This document shows positions 1-9,809 of a stretch of DNA of 64,000 bases, piece by piece. The notes below the pieces were generated by a model, which was not told the DNA's origin, did not search any database, and saw only the letters and a list, made by a program, of their open reading frames with translations. Source of the DNA: Paracoccaceae bacterium (GTDB lineage: Bacteria > Pseudomonadota > Alphaproteobacteria > Rhodobacterales > Rhodobacteraceae). Within the stretch, counting starts at the first letter, position 1; each line of letters starts with the position of its first letter. The translations under genes and the position numbers were made by a program. Location of the stretch: the NCBI GenBank assembly GCA_022763485.1, contig JALEGX010000095.1, positions 1-64,000 on the forward strand, written 5' to 3'.

Positions 1-103
1 CGGCGACGATGATCGCCGCGCAGTGAACGAGCAGCACCAGCTATGAAGAAGCAGGTGGACGCCAGTTCCTACACCATCTCCCGGGACACTACCCACGCGG
101 CAA

Positions 104-268
104 TCAACGATGCCCATAGCGCGGACCGCTGAAGAATTCACCCCGATCTTCAAAAGCAACACGGCCTGCATCCGTGTTGTCGGTGGTGTTGCGCGAAACG
201 GTGGACGTCTGACCACAGGCAGCAACCAGAAGGATCAGAGCAGGGATGGAAAGTTTGACCAAAGACAT
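104..268 (-). CDS. small putative lipoprotein (start at 268 or 277)
   Basis: Within ORF 104..370(-); MSLVKLSIPALILLVAACGQ has a signal peptide and a lipobox (LVAAC); AGAGGA upstream as possible SD. Confidence 0.45.
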   Translation of the reverse strand: MSLVKLSIPALILLVAACGQTSTVSRNTTDNTDAGRVAFEDRGEFFSGPRYGHR

Positions 269-425
269 GACAGGCATTCCTCTGTTTGGGTTTTTGCGTG
301 TCTTTGAATGTCGTGCGCCGCAAAGCCAAAGCCAGAGCATGTCGCCCGTTGGTGACAACCTGTGAAGCACACGGCGCGATCAGGCCGCAATCACCCGCTG
401 CACCCCACGGCCCATCACGGACGGT

Positions 426-1058
426 TCAGAGACCGTCAAGCGCCTCCATGTCCATCAAAGGAAAGAAAACACCAGACGACCAGACCCCGAACCTGCCCTC
501 GTGCTCTTCGCCAAGATCGACCAGCCGGTAGAAGCTTTTGCGGTCGATCAGCGCTTCCAGGCCACCGCGAATGTGTACGTAAGGTGCGGGTTCGCCCGTT
601 TCGGCGTCAAAAGACAGGCGAATGCCGTGCTCTGCATCAACACTCACCTGATCCTCTACATGGGTGGTGAACTGCAAAACCGCAACGCCACCCTGTTCGG
701 CAACCTCCATATCGACCGCGACAAATGGGGCGTCCTCCACCTGAATCGCGAATTTTTCGACCGGCGTTACAAGAAAGTAATCTCCGTTCTCCATCTTCAG
801 GATGGAGGAGAACAGTTTGACCAGCGCAAAGCGATTTATGGGCGATCCCTGATAGAACCAGGTGCCGTCCCGCGCGATCTTCATGTCCAGCGTGCCGCAG
901 AATGGCGGATTCCACGCGTGAACCGGCGGCGGCCCCTTGGTCTTTACCGCTTTGACCGAGGCCTCAAGACCATTTACCGATGGGATAACAGGAATTTGTC
1001 CGCTCATTGTTTTTGCCATTTCATCAGGGCGCGATAGACTTAACAGCATATAAGCCAT
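426..1058 (-). CDS. DUF1285 domain-containing protein
   Basis: 210 aa ORF; family-typical segments FCGTLDMKIARDGTWFYQGSPI and YFLVTPVEK. Confidence 0.8.
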   Translation of the reverse strand: MAYMLLSLSRPDEMAKTMSGQIPVIPSVNGLEASVKAVKTKGPPPVHAWNPPFCGTLDMKIARDGTWFYQGSPINRFALVKLFSSILKMENGDYFLVTPVEKFAIQVEDAPFVAVDMEVAEQGGVAVLQFTTHVEDQVSVDAEHGIRLSFDAETGEPAPYVHIRGGLEALIDRKSFYRLVDLGEEHEGRFGVWSSGVFFPLMDMEALDGL

Positions 1059-1072
1059 TGGAAGGGGAAGTC

Positions 1073-2080
1073 ATGTCCGAACCCGGCGATCTTGTATCGG
1101 AAATCGAAAGCCTGGAAGCAAAGCTCGCCCAAGCGCGATCTTCGATCACCAAACGGTTCATCGGACAACAGAATGTCGTTGACCTGACCCTGACCGCCCT
1201 GCTGTGCGGGGGGCATGCGCTGCTGATCGGTCTGCCGGGACTTGGCAAGACGCGGCTGGTGGAAACCCTGTCCACCGTCATGGGGCTGGATGGCAACCGG
1301 ATCCAGTTCACGCCCGACCTGATGCCCGCAGATATTCTGGGCTCCGAAGTGCTGGACACCGCCGCCGACGGCAGCCGTGCGTTCCGCTTCATCTCTGGCC
1401 CGGTGTTCTGCCAGTTGCTGATGGCCGATGAAATCAACCGCGCCTCCCCCCGGACGCAATCGGCCCTCTTGCAGGCGATGCAGGAACGCACCGTGACCTT
1501 CGCGGGTGAAGACCGGCCACTGGGCACACCCTTTCATGTGCTGGCAACCCAGAACCCGATTGAACAGGAAGGCACCTATCCCCTGCCCGAAGCGCAGCTG
1601 GACCGTTTTCTGGTACAGATCGACGTGCCCTATCCGGACCGCCAGACCGAGCGGGATATCCTGATCGCCACCACCGGTGTCGAAGACGCGCAATCCGAAC
1701 AGGTGTTCACCAGTGCAGAGCTGGTCGCGGCACAGACCCTGCTGCGGCGAATGCCGGTGGGCGACAGCGTCGTCGACCTGATCCTGGACGTGGTCCGGGC
1801 CTTCCGCCCTGATGAGCCCGACGCCTCGGAGCGCGTGCGCGAAACCGTCGCCTGGGGTCCGGGTCCTCGCGCTGCGCAGGCGCTGATGCTGACGGTCCGG
1901 GCCCGCGCCCTGTTGCAAGGCCGCCTGGCCCCCAACATGCAGGACGTCGTGGACATGGCCCGCCCGGTGCTGAGCCACCGCATGGCGCTGAATTTTGCAG
2001 CCCGCGCCCGTGGGGACAACCTGGCCGAGCTGATCGAAAGCACTGCGGCTACGCTGGTCCGGACCGAGGCCGCCGCGTGA
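1073..2080 (+). CDS. MoxR family AAA+ ATPase
   Basis: Walker A GLPGLGKTRL, Walker B LLMADEINRASPRTQSALLQAMQE; start chosen at MSEPGDL. Confidence 0.93.
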   Translation: MSEPGDLVSEIESLEAKLAQARSSITKRFIGQQNVVDLTLTALLCGGHALLIGLPGLGKTRLVETLSTVMGLDGNRIQFTPDLMPADILGSEVLDTAADGSRAFRFISGPVFCQLLMADEINRASPRTQSALLQAMQERTVTFAGEDRPLGTPFHVLATQNPIEQEGTYPLPEAQLDRFLVQIDVPYPDRQTERDILIATTGVEDAQSEQVFTSAELVAAQTLLRRMPVGDSVVDLILDVVRAFRPDEPDASERVRETVAWGPGPRAAQALMLTVRARALLQGRLAPNMQDVVDMARPVLSHRMALNFAARARGDNLAELIESTAATLVRTEAAA

Positions 2081-2955
2081 CACCCGCCCTTCCCTCTCTG
2101 CGGCAACGCGCCGAAGCCGAAGCAAGCCCGTTGCCGCCGTTGCTGGCGCGGGCCGAGCGGCTTGCGGGTTCGGTGCTGCTGGGGGATCACGGACGCCGCC
2201 GCTCGGGCTTGGGGGATGATTTCTGGCAATACCGCCCCGCACAACCCGGCGACAGCAAACGGATGCTGGATCACAGGCGTTCGGCCCGTGGTGACACACA
2301 ATTCGTCCGCGAGCGGGAATGGCAGATCGCGCAGTCCGTGCTGCTCTGGGTCGATCAGGGGGCATCGATGCATTTCGCATCGAAGAAAACGCTGCCTGAA
2401 AAGGCAGATCGCGCCCGCTTGCTGGCGCTGGCCATCGCGATCCTGCTGGTCCGGGGTGGGGAACGTGTGGGCTTGACCGGCACCACCTTGCCGCCGCGAC
2501 GGGGCAATGCGCAGATCCTTCGCCTTGCTGAACATTTTGCGCAGAACGATGAACGGGACTACGCCCCGCCCGAACATCGCGCGCTGATCCCCCATGCCCG
2601 CGCCCTGTTCATTTCTGATTTCCTGGGCGACGCGGATGAGGTTGAGACCGCGCTGACCAAAGCTGCTGACCGCGGCATTCGCGGGGTTCTGATGCAGGTC
2701 CTGGACCCGGATGAAGAGGCTTTCCCCTATCGCGGGCGTACCATCTTCGAAAGCGTCGGAGGAAGCGTGCAGCACGAGACGCTGAAGGCGAACGACCTGC
2801 GCGAGCGCTATCTGGCCCGCCTTGCCGAGCGGCGCGACCGGCTGGAAACGCTCTGTCGCAGCACCGGCTGGCGTCTGGGCATTCATCACACCGGAGAGTC
2901 CGCCCAATCGGCACTGCTCTGGCTGTTTCGCGCCATGGAGGGCACGGCCGGATGA
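2077..2955 (+). CDS. DUF58 domain-containing protein
   Basis: GLGDDFWQYRPAQPGDSKRMLDHRRSAR motif; stop/start overlap with moxR. Confidence 0.9.
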   Translation: MTPALPSLRQRAEAEASPLPPLLARAERLAGSVLLGDHGRRRSGLGDDFWQYRPAQPGDSKRMLDHRRSARGDTQFVREREWQIAQSVLLWVDQGASMHFASKKTLPEKADRARLLALAIAILLVRGGERVGLTGTTLPPRRGNAQILRLAEHFAQNDERDYAPPEHRALIPHARALFISDFLGDADEVETALTKAADRGIRGVLMQVLDPDEEAFPYRGRTIFESVGGSVQHETLKANDLRERYLARLAERRDRLETLCRSTGWRLGIHHTGESAQSALLWLFRAMEGTAG

Positions 2956-5714
2956 TGACAATCGCAGGCATCGGCTTCACCTATCCGTGGTTGCTGGCGG
3001 GGCTCCTGTTGCTGCCGCTGCTCTGGCTGCTACTGCGCGCCATTCCCCCTGCCCCGCTGCGCCGCGCCTTTCCTGCCGTTACCCTGCTGCTGGGTCTGAA
3101 GGATGACGAAAGCGTATCAGATCGCACGCCGTGGTGGTTGCTGTTGCTGCGCATGCTGGCGGTTGCTGCCGCCATCGTCGGGCTGGCGGGACCTGTGCTG
3201 AACCCCACCCAGACCGACAACAGGTCGGACAGGCCACTTTTGCTGCTGCTGGATGGCAGCTGGGCCGGGGCCACGCAATGGTCCGAAACGCTGGAAACCG
3301 CTGAGACGATCCTGGAAGACGCCGCCCGCAAGGGCCGGTCCGTCGCGATCCAGCAGGTGACACGGCCCCAGGAGATCCAGTTCCGGGCGGCCCGCGCCTG
3401 GCAGGGCGAGCTGGCGGGCCTGCAGCCCACCCCGTGGCAGGCCACGCCCGATATGGTGCAGGATGCAATCGGTTTTGTCGCTCAGGCCGAACGGGACTTC
3501 GATACCCTGTGGTTCAGCGACACGCTGGACTATGACAACCGCGACGCGTTGCTGGAAACGCTGGCATCGCGGGGCGAACTCACGGTTCACCAGAACGCCG
3601 AGCCGCGGCTGGCCCTGCTGCCCGCAGAGTTTCAGGATGGTGCTATTCTGCTGAAAGCGCTCAGGTCTGCGGCACCGGCCGAGCAGGAGTTGACCCTGCA
3701 AGCGCATGGGCGCGATCCGGGCGGCACGGAGCGGGTGCTTGCAACGGTATCCGGGCGTTTCGACCCCGAGGAAACAATGACTGAACTCAAGCTCTCCTTG
3801 CCCGCGGAACTGCGCGCACGGGTCAGCCGGTTCACCATCGCCGGGCAAAACAGCGCGGGATCCGTCGCCCTGACGGACGACACCCTCAGCCGTAGGGAAA
3901 TCGCGCTGATCGCCGGTCGCGAAAACCGCGAAGGGCTGGAGCTGCTGTCCTCACTCCACTACCTGCGGCAGGCGCTGGCGCCGACCACGGAGCTGCTGGA
4001 AGGATCGGTTGGCGACCTGTTGCCCGCCAACCCCGATGTGGTTGTGCTGGCGGATATCGCACAGCTTTCGTCCACAGAAACCGATGCCATTCTGGACTGG
4101 GTTGACGCCGGTGGTTTGCTTCTGCGCTTTGCTGGACCCCGGTTGGCGGCCAGTGACATCTCACGCCAGGAAGAAGACCCGCTGATGCCGGTGCGCCTGC
4201 GCAGCGGCGGCCGCAGTGTTGGTGGTGCCATGAGCTGGGGTGCGCCCAAAACGCTGGCCCCGTTTCAGGAGGGATCCCCCTTCTTCGGTCTGAATGTGCC
4301 TGACGATGTCTCGGTCCGGTCGCAGGTCGTAGCCCAGCCCGACCCCACCCTGTCTGATCGGGTGATTGCATCGCTTGGTGATGGCACCCCGCTGGTCACC
4401 CGCAAGACCGTGGGATCCGGGCAGGTCGTGCTGTTTCATGTGACCGCAAATGCCGAATGGTCGAACCTGCCCCTGTCGGGTCTGTTCGTTGAGATGCTGG
4501 AACGCCTTGCAATTTCAACAAGCGACCGCATGACTCAGCCGGAAGAGCTGCAGGGCACCACCTGGAAACCCGCGACGGTGCTGAACGGATTTGGCACCCC
4601 CAGCCCCGCCGGCACCCTTCATGGCGTCAGCGGTGAAAGCCTGATTTCAGACGCTTTGGGGCCGAACCTCCGCCCCGGTCTTTATCAGAATGAACAACGC
4701 CGTCTGGCCCGAAACGTGGTGACGCTCGGTGCAGAGCTGACGCCGATCGTCTGGCCCGCCTCGGTCACGGTCGTTGGCGGGTTGCAGAACACCGAACGCC
4801 CGCTGGGTGGCCCGCTTCTGGCGCTCTGCCTGCTTCTGCTGGTTGCAGACATCTTTGCCTCGCTGGCGCTGACCGGGCGTTTGGGCGTGGCGCGGCTCAG
4901 CACCCCGGCTTTGGCGCTGTTACTGATGTTTGGCGCAGGTGACGTGCAAGCCCAGACCACCGAGTCAGAACTATCCGCCGCCAGTGAGCTTGTGCTGGCT
5001 TACGTTTTGACCGGGGACCCTTCGGTTGACGACATTTCGCGCGCTGGCTTGCAGGGCTTGTCCGACACCCTGTTCTTCCGGACCTCTGTCGAACCCGCAG
5101 CCCCGATGGGCGTTGATCTTGAACGGGACGATATCGCGCTCTTCCCCTTCCTTTACTGGCCCATCTCGACGGCTCAACCCCAGCCCTCGGGCCAGGCCTA
5201 CGCCAAGCTGAACACCTATCTGCGCTCGGGCGGTATGATCCTGTTCGATACGCGCGATGCCAATATCGCGGGCTATGGCGCAGCCAGCCCAACGGGCCGC
5301 AAGCTGCAACAACTGGCCCGGCCCCTGGACATTCCGCCGCTTGAACCGGTGCCACAGGATCATGTGCTGACGCGGGCGTTCTACCTGCTGCAGGACTTCC
5401 CCGGACGCCATCATGGCGGGGCCCTTTGGGTCGAAGCCGCGCCGCCCGATGCCGAACTGGCCGAGGGCATGCCCTTCCGTAACCTGAACGACGGCGTGAC
5501 CCCCGTGGTCATTGGCGGCAACGACTGGGCCGCGGCCTGGGCAACCGGGCCAGACGGACGGGCGCTGGTGCCGGTCGGGCGCGGATTTGCAGGTGAGCGC
5601 CAGCGTGAGCTGGCCTATCGCTTCGGCGTCAACCTGATCATGCATGTGCTGACCGGGAACTATAAATCGGATCAGGTCCATGTGCCTGCCTTGCTGGACA
5701 GGTTGGGCCAATGA
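2952..5714 (+). CDS. DUF4159 domain protein with N-terminal BatA-like membrane region
   Basis: N-term GIGFTYPWLLAGLLLLPLLWLLLR; C-term FLYWPISTAQPQPSGQAYAKLNTYLRSGGMILFDTRD; overlaps neighbours by 4 bp. Confidence 0.88.
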   Translation: MMTIAGIGFTYPWLLAGLLLLPLLWLLLRAIPPAPLRRAFPAVTLLLGLKDDESVSDRTPWWLLLLRMLAVAAAIVGLAGPVLNPTQTDNRSDRPLLLLLDGSWAGATQWSETLETAETILEDAARKGRSVAIQQVTRPQEIQFRAARAWQGELAGLQPTPWQATPDMVQDAIGFVAQAERDFDTLWFSDTLDYDNRDALLETLASRGELTVHQNAEPRLALLPAEFQDGAILLKALRSAAPAEQELTLQAHGRDPGGTERVLATVSGRFDPEETMTELKLSLPAELRARVSRFTIAGQNSAGSVALTDDTLSRREIALIAGRENREGLELLSSLHYLRQALAPTTELLEGSVGDLLPANPDVVVLADIAQLSSTETDAILDWVDAGGLLLRFAGPRLAASDISRQEEDPLMPVRLRSGGRSVGGAMSWGAPKTLAPFQEGSPFFGLNVPDDVSVRSQVVAQPDPTLSDRVIASLGDGTPLVTRKTVGSGQVVLFHVTANAEWSNLPLSGLFVEMLERLAISTSDRMTQPEELQGTTWKPATVLNGFGTPSPAGTLHGVSGESLISDALGPNLRPGLYQNEQRRLARNVVTLGAELTPIVWPASVTVVGGLQNTERPLGGPLLALCLLLLVADIFASLALTGRLGVARLSTPALALLLMFGAGDVQAQTTESELSAASELVLAYVLTGDPSVDDISRAGLQGLSDTLFFRTSVEPAAPMGVDLERDDIALFPFLYWPISTAQPQPSGQAYAKLNTYLRSGGMILFDTRDANIAGYGAASPTGRKLQQLARPLDIPPLEPVPQDHVLTRAFYLLQDFPGRHHGGALWVEAAPPDAELAEGMPFRNLNDGVTPVVIGGNDWAAAWATGPDGRALVPVGRGFAGERQRELAYRFGVNLIMHVLTGNYKSDQVHVPALLDRLGQ

Positions 5715-7759
5715 CGAACCAGACGATCCTGTTTGACCCTTTGCTGCCGTGGCCGATCCTGATTGGCCTTTCGGTCCTGTGCGGTGCCAGCCTGCTGCTG
5801 GCCGTTTGGAAAGGTTTGTCCGGCTGGGCACTGCGGGCGCTTGCCGTCCTTGTGGTGCTCGCCGCGCTGACCAGCCCCGTCTACCAGGAAGAAGACCGCA
5901 CGCCGCTGTCCGATATCGTCATCCTGGCCGAAGACCGCAGTGCCAGCCAGGGCCTGTCAGACCGCTCGGATCAGACCGCCCGCACGGTTGCTGCCCTGAC
6001 TGAACGCCTGACACAGCGCAACAACACGGATCTGCGCCATGTTGTTGTCTCTGATGGAGACGGCAACAGCGGCACCACATTGATGAACGCCATCTCACAG
6101 GCCCTGGCCGAAGAGCCCCGCGCCCGGATTGCTGGAATCGTCGCGGTTTCTGACGGACAGATACATGATGTCGAACTGGCCCCTTCGCTTCCCGCGCCGA
6201 TGCACCTGCTGATGACCGGGAAATCCGATGACTGGGACCGCAGGCTGATCGTGCGCAACGCTCCGGGCTTCGGGATCATCGGCGAACCGATCAGCCTGAC
6301 CCTGCGGATCGAAGATACCGGCGCTGGCCCGGACGCACCACCGCTGGTGCCCGTGGACATCGCCGTGGATGGCGGGCGGCCCAGCCGGATGCTCCTGCCG
6401 GTGGGACAGGACTTCGACCTTCCGGTGACGCTGGAACACGGCGGCCGCAATGTCATCCACTTCTCGGTCCCGCTGGCCGAAGGCGAACTGACGGATCGCA
6501 ACAACAGCGCAATCGTCCAGATCAACGGCGTGCGGGACCGGTTGCGCGTCCTTCTGGTGTCTGGCCAGCCGCACCCGGGCGGACGCACCTGGCGGAACCT
6601 GCTGAAATCCGACAGCTCGGTTGACCTTGTGCATTTCACCATTCTCCGCCCGCCCGAAAAGCAGGATGGTGTGCCGGTTGACGAACTGTCGCTGATCGCC
6701 TTCCCAACGCGGGAGCTGTTTCTGGAGAAGATCAACGACTTCGACCTGATCATCTTTGACCGTTACAAGCGGCGCGGGATCCTGCCCTCGATCTATCTGG
6801 GCAATGTAGTGGAATACGTCCAGCAGGGCGGCGCCGTGCTGGTGGCCGCCGGTCCGGATTTCGCCACCGCCGACAGCATTTTCCGCTCGCCGCTGGCCCC
6901 GATCCTGCCCGCCGCCCCCACCGCCCGCGTGATCGAAGACGGCTATGTCCCTGCCGTCACCGCGCTGGGTGACAGGCACCCGGTGACCGCCGAGCTGCAA
7001 TCACAAAGCAAGACTTGGGGCCAGTGGCTGCGCCATATCGATCTGGAGGATCCTTCGGGCGACGTGTTGATGAAAGGCTACGAAGACCGGCCGCTGCTGA
7101 TCCTGGACCGGGTGGGCGACGGGCGCGTGGCATTGCTCGCCTCTGACCACGCGTGGCTCTGGTCGCGCGGCTATGATGGCGGTGGTCCGCAGCTGGAACT
7201 GCTGCGCAGGCTTGCCCACTGGATGATGAAGGAGCCTGAGCTGGAGGAAGAGGCGCTTTGGGCCGAAACAACGGGCCAGACCATGCGCATCATCCGGCGC
7301 AGCCTGCGCGAGGATGTAGGCCCCGTGGAAATCATCCGGCCCGACGGCGCCAGAGATACGGTGTCCCTGCAAGAGACCGCCCCCGGCCAATATGAGCACA
7401 GCTATGTCGGGCCTGAGATCGGTTTGTACCGGCTCACTCAGGATGACCAATTGGCGGTTGTCGGCCTTGGCCCCGCTGCGCCCCGCGAGTTTGAAAACAC
7501 CATCGCAACGGCCAGCCTGCTGGAGCCTGTGCTCAAATCCGTCAGAGGTGGGGCCACGCGGATCGAAGAGGGGCTACCACGGTTGCGGGACGTGCGCGCC
7601 GGACGGCCTGCGATCGGGCGGGGCTGGATCGGGCTGACGCCCAGAAACGCCTATGAAACACGCAGCCTGCGCCAGATCACCCTGCTGCCGCCGTGGCTGG
7701 TTCTGCTTCTGGCATCGGGTTTCATCGTGATGGCCTGGCTCAGGGAAGGTCGCTCGTAA
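5711..7759 (+). CDS. membrane protein, glutamine-amidotransferase/VWA-like, MoxR operon
   Basis: 682 aa; N- and C-terminal TM segments; position fourth in MoxR operon; 4-bp overlap with preceding gene. Confidence 0.78.
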   Translation: MTNQTILFDPLLPWPILIGLSVLCGASLLLAVWKGLSGWALRALAVLVVLAALTSPVYQEEDRTPLSDIVILAEDRSASQGLSDRSDQTARTVAALTERLTQRNNTDLRHVVVSDGDGNSGTTLMNAISQALAEEPRARIAGIVAVSDGQIHDVELAPSLPAPMHLLMTGKSDDWDRRLIVRNAPGFGIIGEPISLTLRIEDTGAGPDAPPLVPVDIAVDGGRPSRMLLPVGQDFDLPVTLEHGGRNVIHFSVPLAEGELTDRNNSAIVQINGVRDRLRVLLVSGQPHPGGRTWRNLLKSDSSVDLVHFTILRPPEKQDGVPVDELSLIAFPTRELFLEKINDFDLIIFDRYKRRGILPSIYLGNVVEYVQQGGAVLVAAGPDFATADSIFRSPLAPILPAAPTARVIEDGYVPAVTALGDRHPVTAELQSQSKTWGQWLRHIDLEDPSGDVLMKGYEDRPLLILDRVGDGRVALLASDHAWLWSRGYDGGGPQLELLRRLAHWMMKEPELEEEALWAETTGQTMRIIRRSLREDVGPVEIIRPDGARDTVSLQETAPGQYEHSYVGPEIGLYRLTQDDQLAVVGLGPAAPREFENTIATASLLEPVLKSVRGGATRIEEGLPRLRDVRAGRPAIGRGWIGLTPRNAYETRSLRQITLLPPWLVLLLASGFIVMAWLREGRS

Positions 7760-7766
7760 GCGCGCG

Positions 7767-9809
7767 TCAACGCAGTTTGAAAACTGCGCGATCCGACTGC
7801 CCGTCTGCATCAACCACGACCAGCGTCGAATATCCCGGACCGGGATTGGGGATTTCGAATTCCCGCACCCGGACATCTGTGGCAACGGGTGCGCCGTCGG
7901 CCAGAACCGTCAACGGCAGGACCCCGCCCCTCAGTTTGACGAAAACCGGATCCTCTCTTGCAGGCAGCTGTGCCCCATCAGGCGGAAAGACCAGCCGCGG
8001 CCCGGATCCGGCAGCGTCAAAGACGGCATTCCGCGATCGGAAGCGTTGCAGGGGCGCAGGCAGGTCCGAGGCCCCGACAATCAGCGTGTCCGCCGGGGGC
8101 GGTGGCAAAGGCTCGAACTCGGGCTTGAGGCGTCCAAACGCCTGAAACAGCACAGGCGCCGCGACATCGCCACCAAACGCACCGGGAACCGGCGTGCCAT
8201 CGGGACGGCCCAGCCAGACGCCAATCACGTGACGCCCGTCATAGCCAATGGCCCAGGCATCCCGGTGCCCATAGGAGGTGCCGGTTTTGAAGGCGATCTT
8301 GCGGGTCGGCGCACCTTCGGGGGGCACCACCTCTTTCAGGATATCGCTCACCATCCAGGCTGAAGAGCCCCGTAGAATGCGCGCGCTACGCTGGCGTTCC
8401 TCTGTCCCCAACTGCCGCAGGATTGGCCCCTCGCCCCCCTGCGCCAGCACGGTGTAAAGCTGCACCAGATCCACAAGGCTGACCCCGACACCACCCAGCG
8501 CAACAGCCAGCCCCGCCGCACCGGACCCCGGCAGCTTGGGCTTTGCACCGGCCCTTCGCAGCACTTGCACCAGCCGGTTCGGCCCGATCTCCCGCGTCAG
8601 TTTCACAACCGGGATGTTCAAGGACTGCTTCAGCGCCTCGCGCACGGGCAGTTCCCCCCGGAAGTAGCCATCGAAGTTCTGCGGTTCATACCCATCGAAG
8701 GCAACCGGCGCGTCATCGATCATGGTTTCCGGATGCGCCAGCCCCTGATCAAAGGCCATGCCATAGACAAAGGGTTTCAGAGTGGACCCCGGAGACCGGA
8801 CAGCCCGCACCATATCGACAAAGCCCTGATGTCGCCCCGCGCGATACCCGGCGGACCCCACTCGCGCTATCACATCGCCGGTCTGGTGGTCCGCAACAAG
8901 GATTGCGATCGACAGCCGGTCCAGCTCTGACCGGACGGTCTGTGCCGCAAGGCTTTGCAGGCGCTGTTGCACCCCCGCATCCAGAGTCACGTCAAACCGG
9001 CGGCGCAATGGTGCTGCGGCGCGCAATTCATCGGCCAGAAGGGGGGCCAGCTGCGGAAAGGGCTGCATCCGGTCGGGCACCGGTTCTGCCCGTGCCGCCT
9101 GTGCGGCGTCGACATCCAGCAAGCCATATTCGGACAGACGCTCGACCACCCGATCACGCGCCGATCTGGCCTGCGCCTGGTTCCGATCCGGACGTCGCCG
9201 CTCGGGCGCTTGAGGGAGCGCGACCAGAAAGGCGGACTGGGACACGGTCAAACGGGCGGGTTCTCTGCCAAACCAGGCCAGCGCCGCGGCACGGATGCCT
9301 TCAAGGTTGCCCCCATATGGGGCGTGCAGCAGGTAAAGCTCCAGAATCTCCGCTTTGCTGAGCTGCCGTTCCAGCGCAAGCGCCAACCGGATCTGCCGCA
9401 ATTTGCCCGCCCAACGTCCGGTGGTTCCATCTTCCAGCAGCCGCGCGACCTGCATGGTCAGGGTCGAGCCACCCGAGATGACCTCACCATTCAGGGTCGC
9501 CTGACCTGCCGCCCGCAACAAGGCCAAAGGATCAACCCCCGCATGGGACCAGAAGCGCTTGTCCTCATACCGGACCAGCATATCGATAAAGCGTGGATCC
9601 ACCAGTTGCGGCGACACGGGCAGCCGTATCGCGCCCCCGCTGACCGGGAAGGCCCGCATCAGGACGCCGGATCTGTCTCGAACCTCAACCGAGGTTTCCG
9701 ACAGGCGGGTTGGCAGTTCAGTCCGGCCAACCCAGCGGTCGAAGGCGACCGCCAGGCTGACCAGACAGGCACCAAGCCAACCCAGAAGGAGGAAGTACCG
9801 CCGCCTCAT
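7767..9809 (-). CDS. pbpC: penicillin-binding protein 1C (transglycosylase/transpeptidase)
   Basis: YEDKRFWSHAGVDPLALLRA (GT51), SPGSTLKPFVYGMAFD, KTGTSYGHRDAWAIGY, C-terminal BiPBP-type domain; start MRRRYFLLL at 9809. Confidence 0.93.
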   Translation of the reverse strand: MRRRYFLLLGWLGACLVSLAVAFDRWVGRTELPTRLSETSVEVRDRSGVLMRAFPVSGGAIRLPVSPQLVDPRFIDMLVRYEDKRFWSHAGVDPLALLRAAGQATLNGEVISGGSTLTMQVARLLEDGTTGRWAGKLRQIRLALALERQLSKAEILELYLLHAPYGGNLEGIRAAALAWFGREPARLTVSQSAFLVALPQAPERRRPDRNQAQARSARDRVVERLSEYGLLDVDAAQAARAEPVPDRMQPFPQLAPLLADELRAAAPLRRRFDVTLDAGVQQRLQSLAAQTVRSELDRLSIAILVADHQTGDVIARVGSAGYRAGRHQGFVDMVRAVRSPGSTLKPFVYGMAFDQGLAHPETMIDDAPVAFDGYEPQNFDGYFRGELPVREALKQSLNIPVVKLTREIGPNRLVQVLRRAGAKPKLPGSGAAGLAVALGGVGVSLVDLVQLYTVLAQGGEGPILRQLGTEERQRSARILRGSSAWMVSDILKEVVPPEGAPTRKIAFKTGTSYGHRDAWAIGYDGRHVIGVWLGRPDGTPVPGAFGGDVAAPVLFQAFGRLKPEFEPLPPPPADTLIVGASDLPAPLQRFRSRNAVFDAAGSGPRLVFPPDGAQLPAREDPVFVKLRGGVLPLTVLADGAPVATDVRVREFEIPNPGPGYSTLVVVDADGQSDRAVFKLR

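Noticed and set aside
1040-2961. Long minus-strand ORFs (446 and 443 aa) opposite MoxR/DUF58
   Set aside because: Compositional shadow ORFs of the clear + strand operon; no recognisable domains
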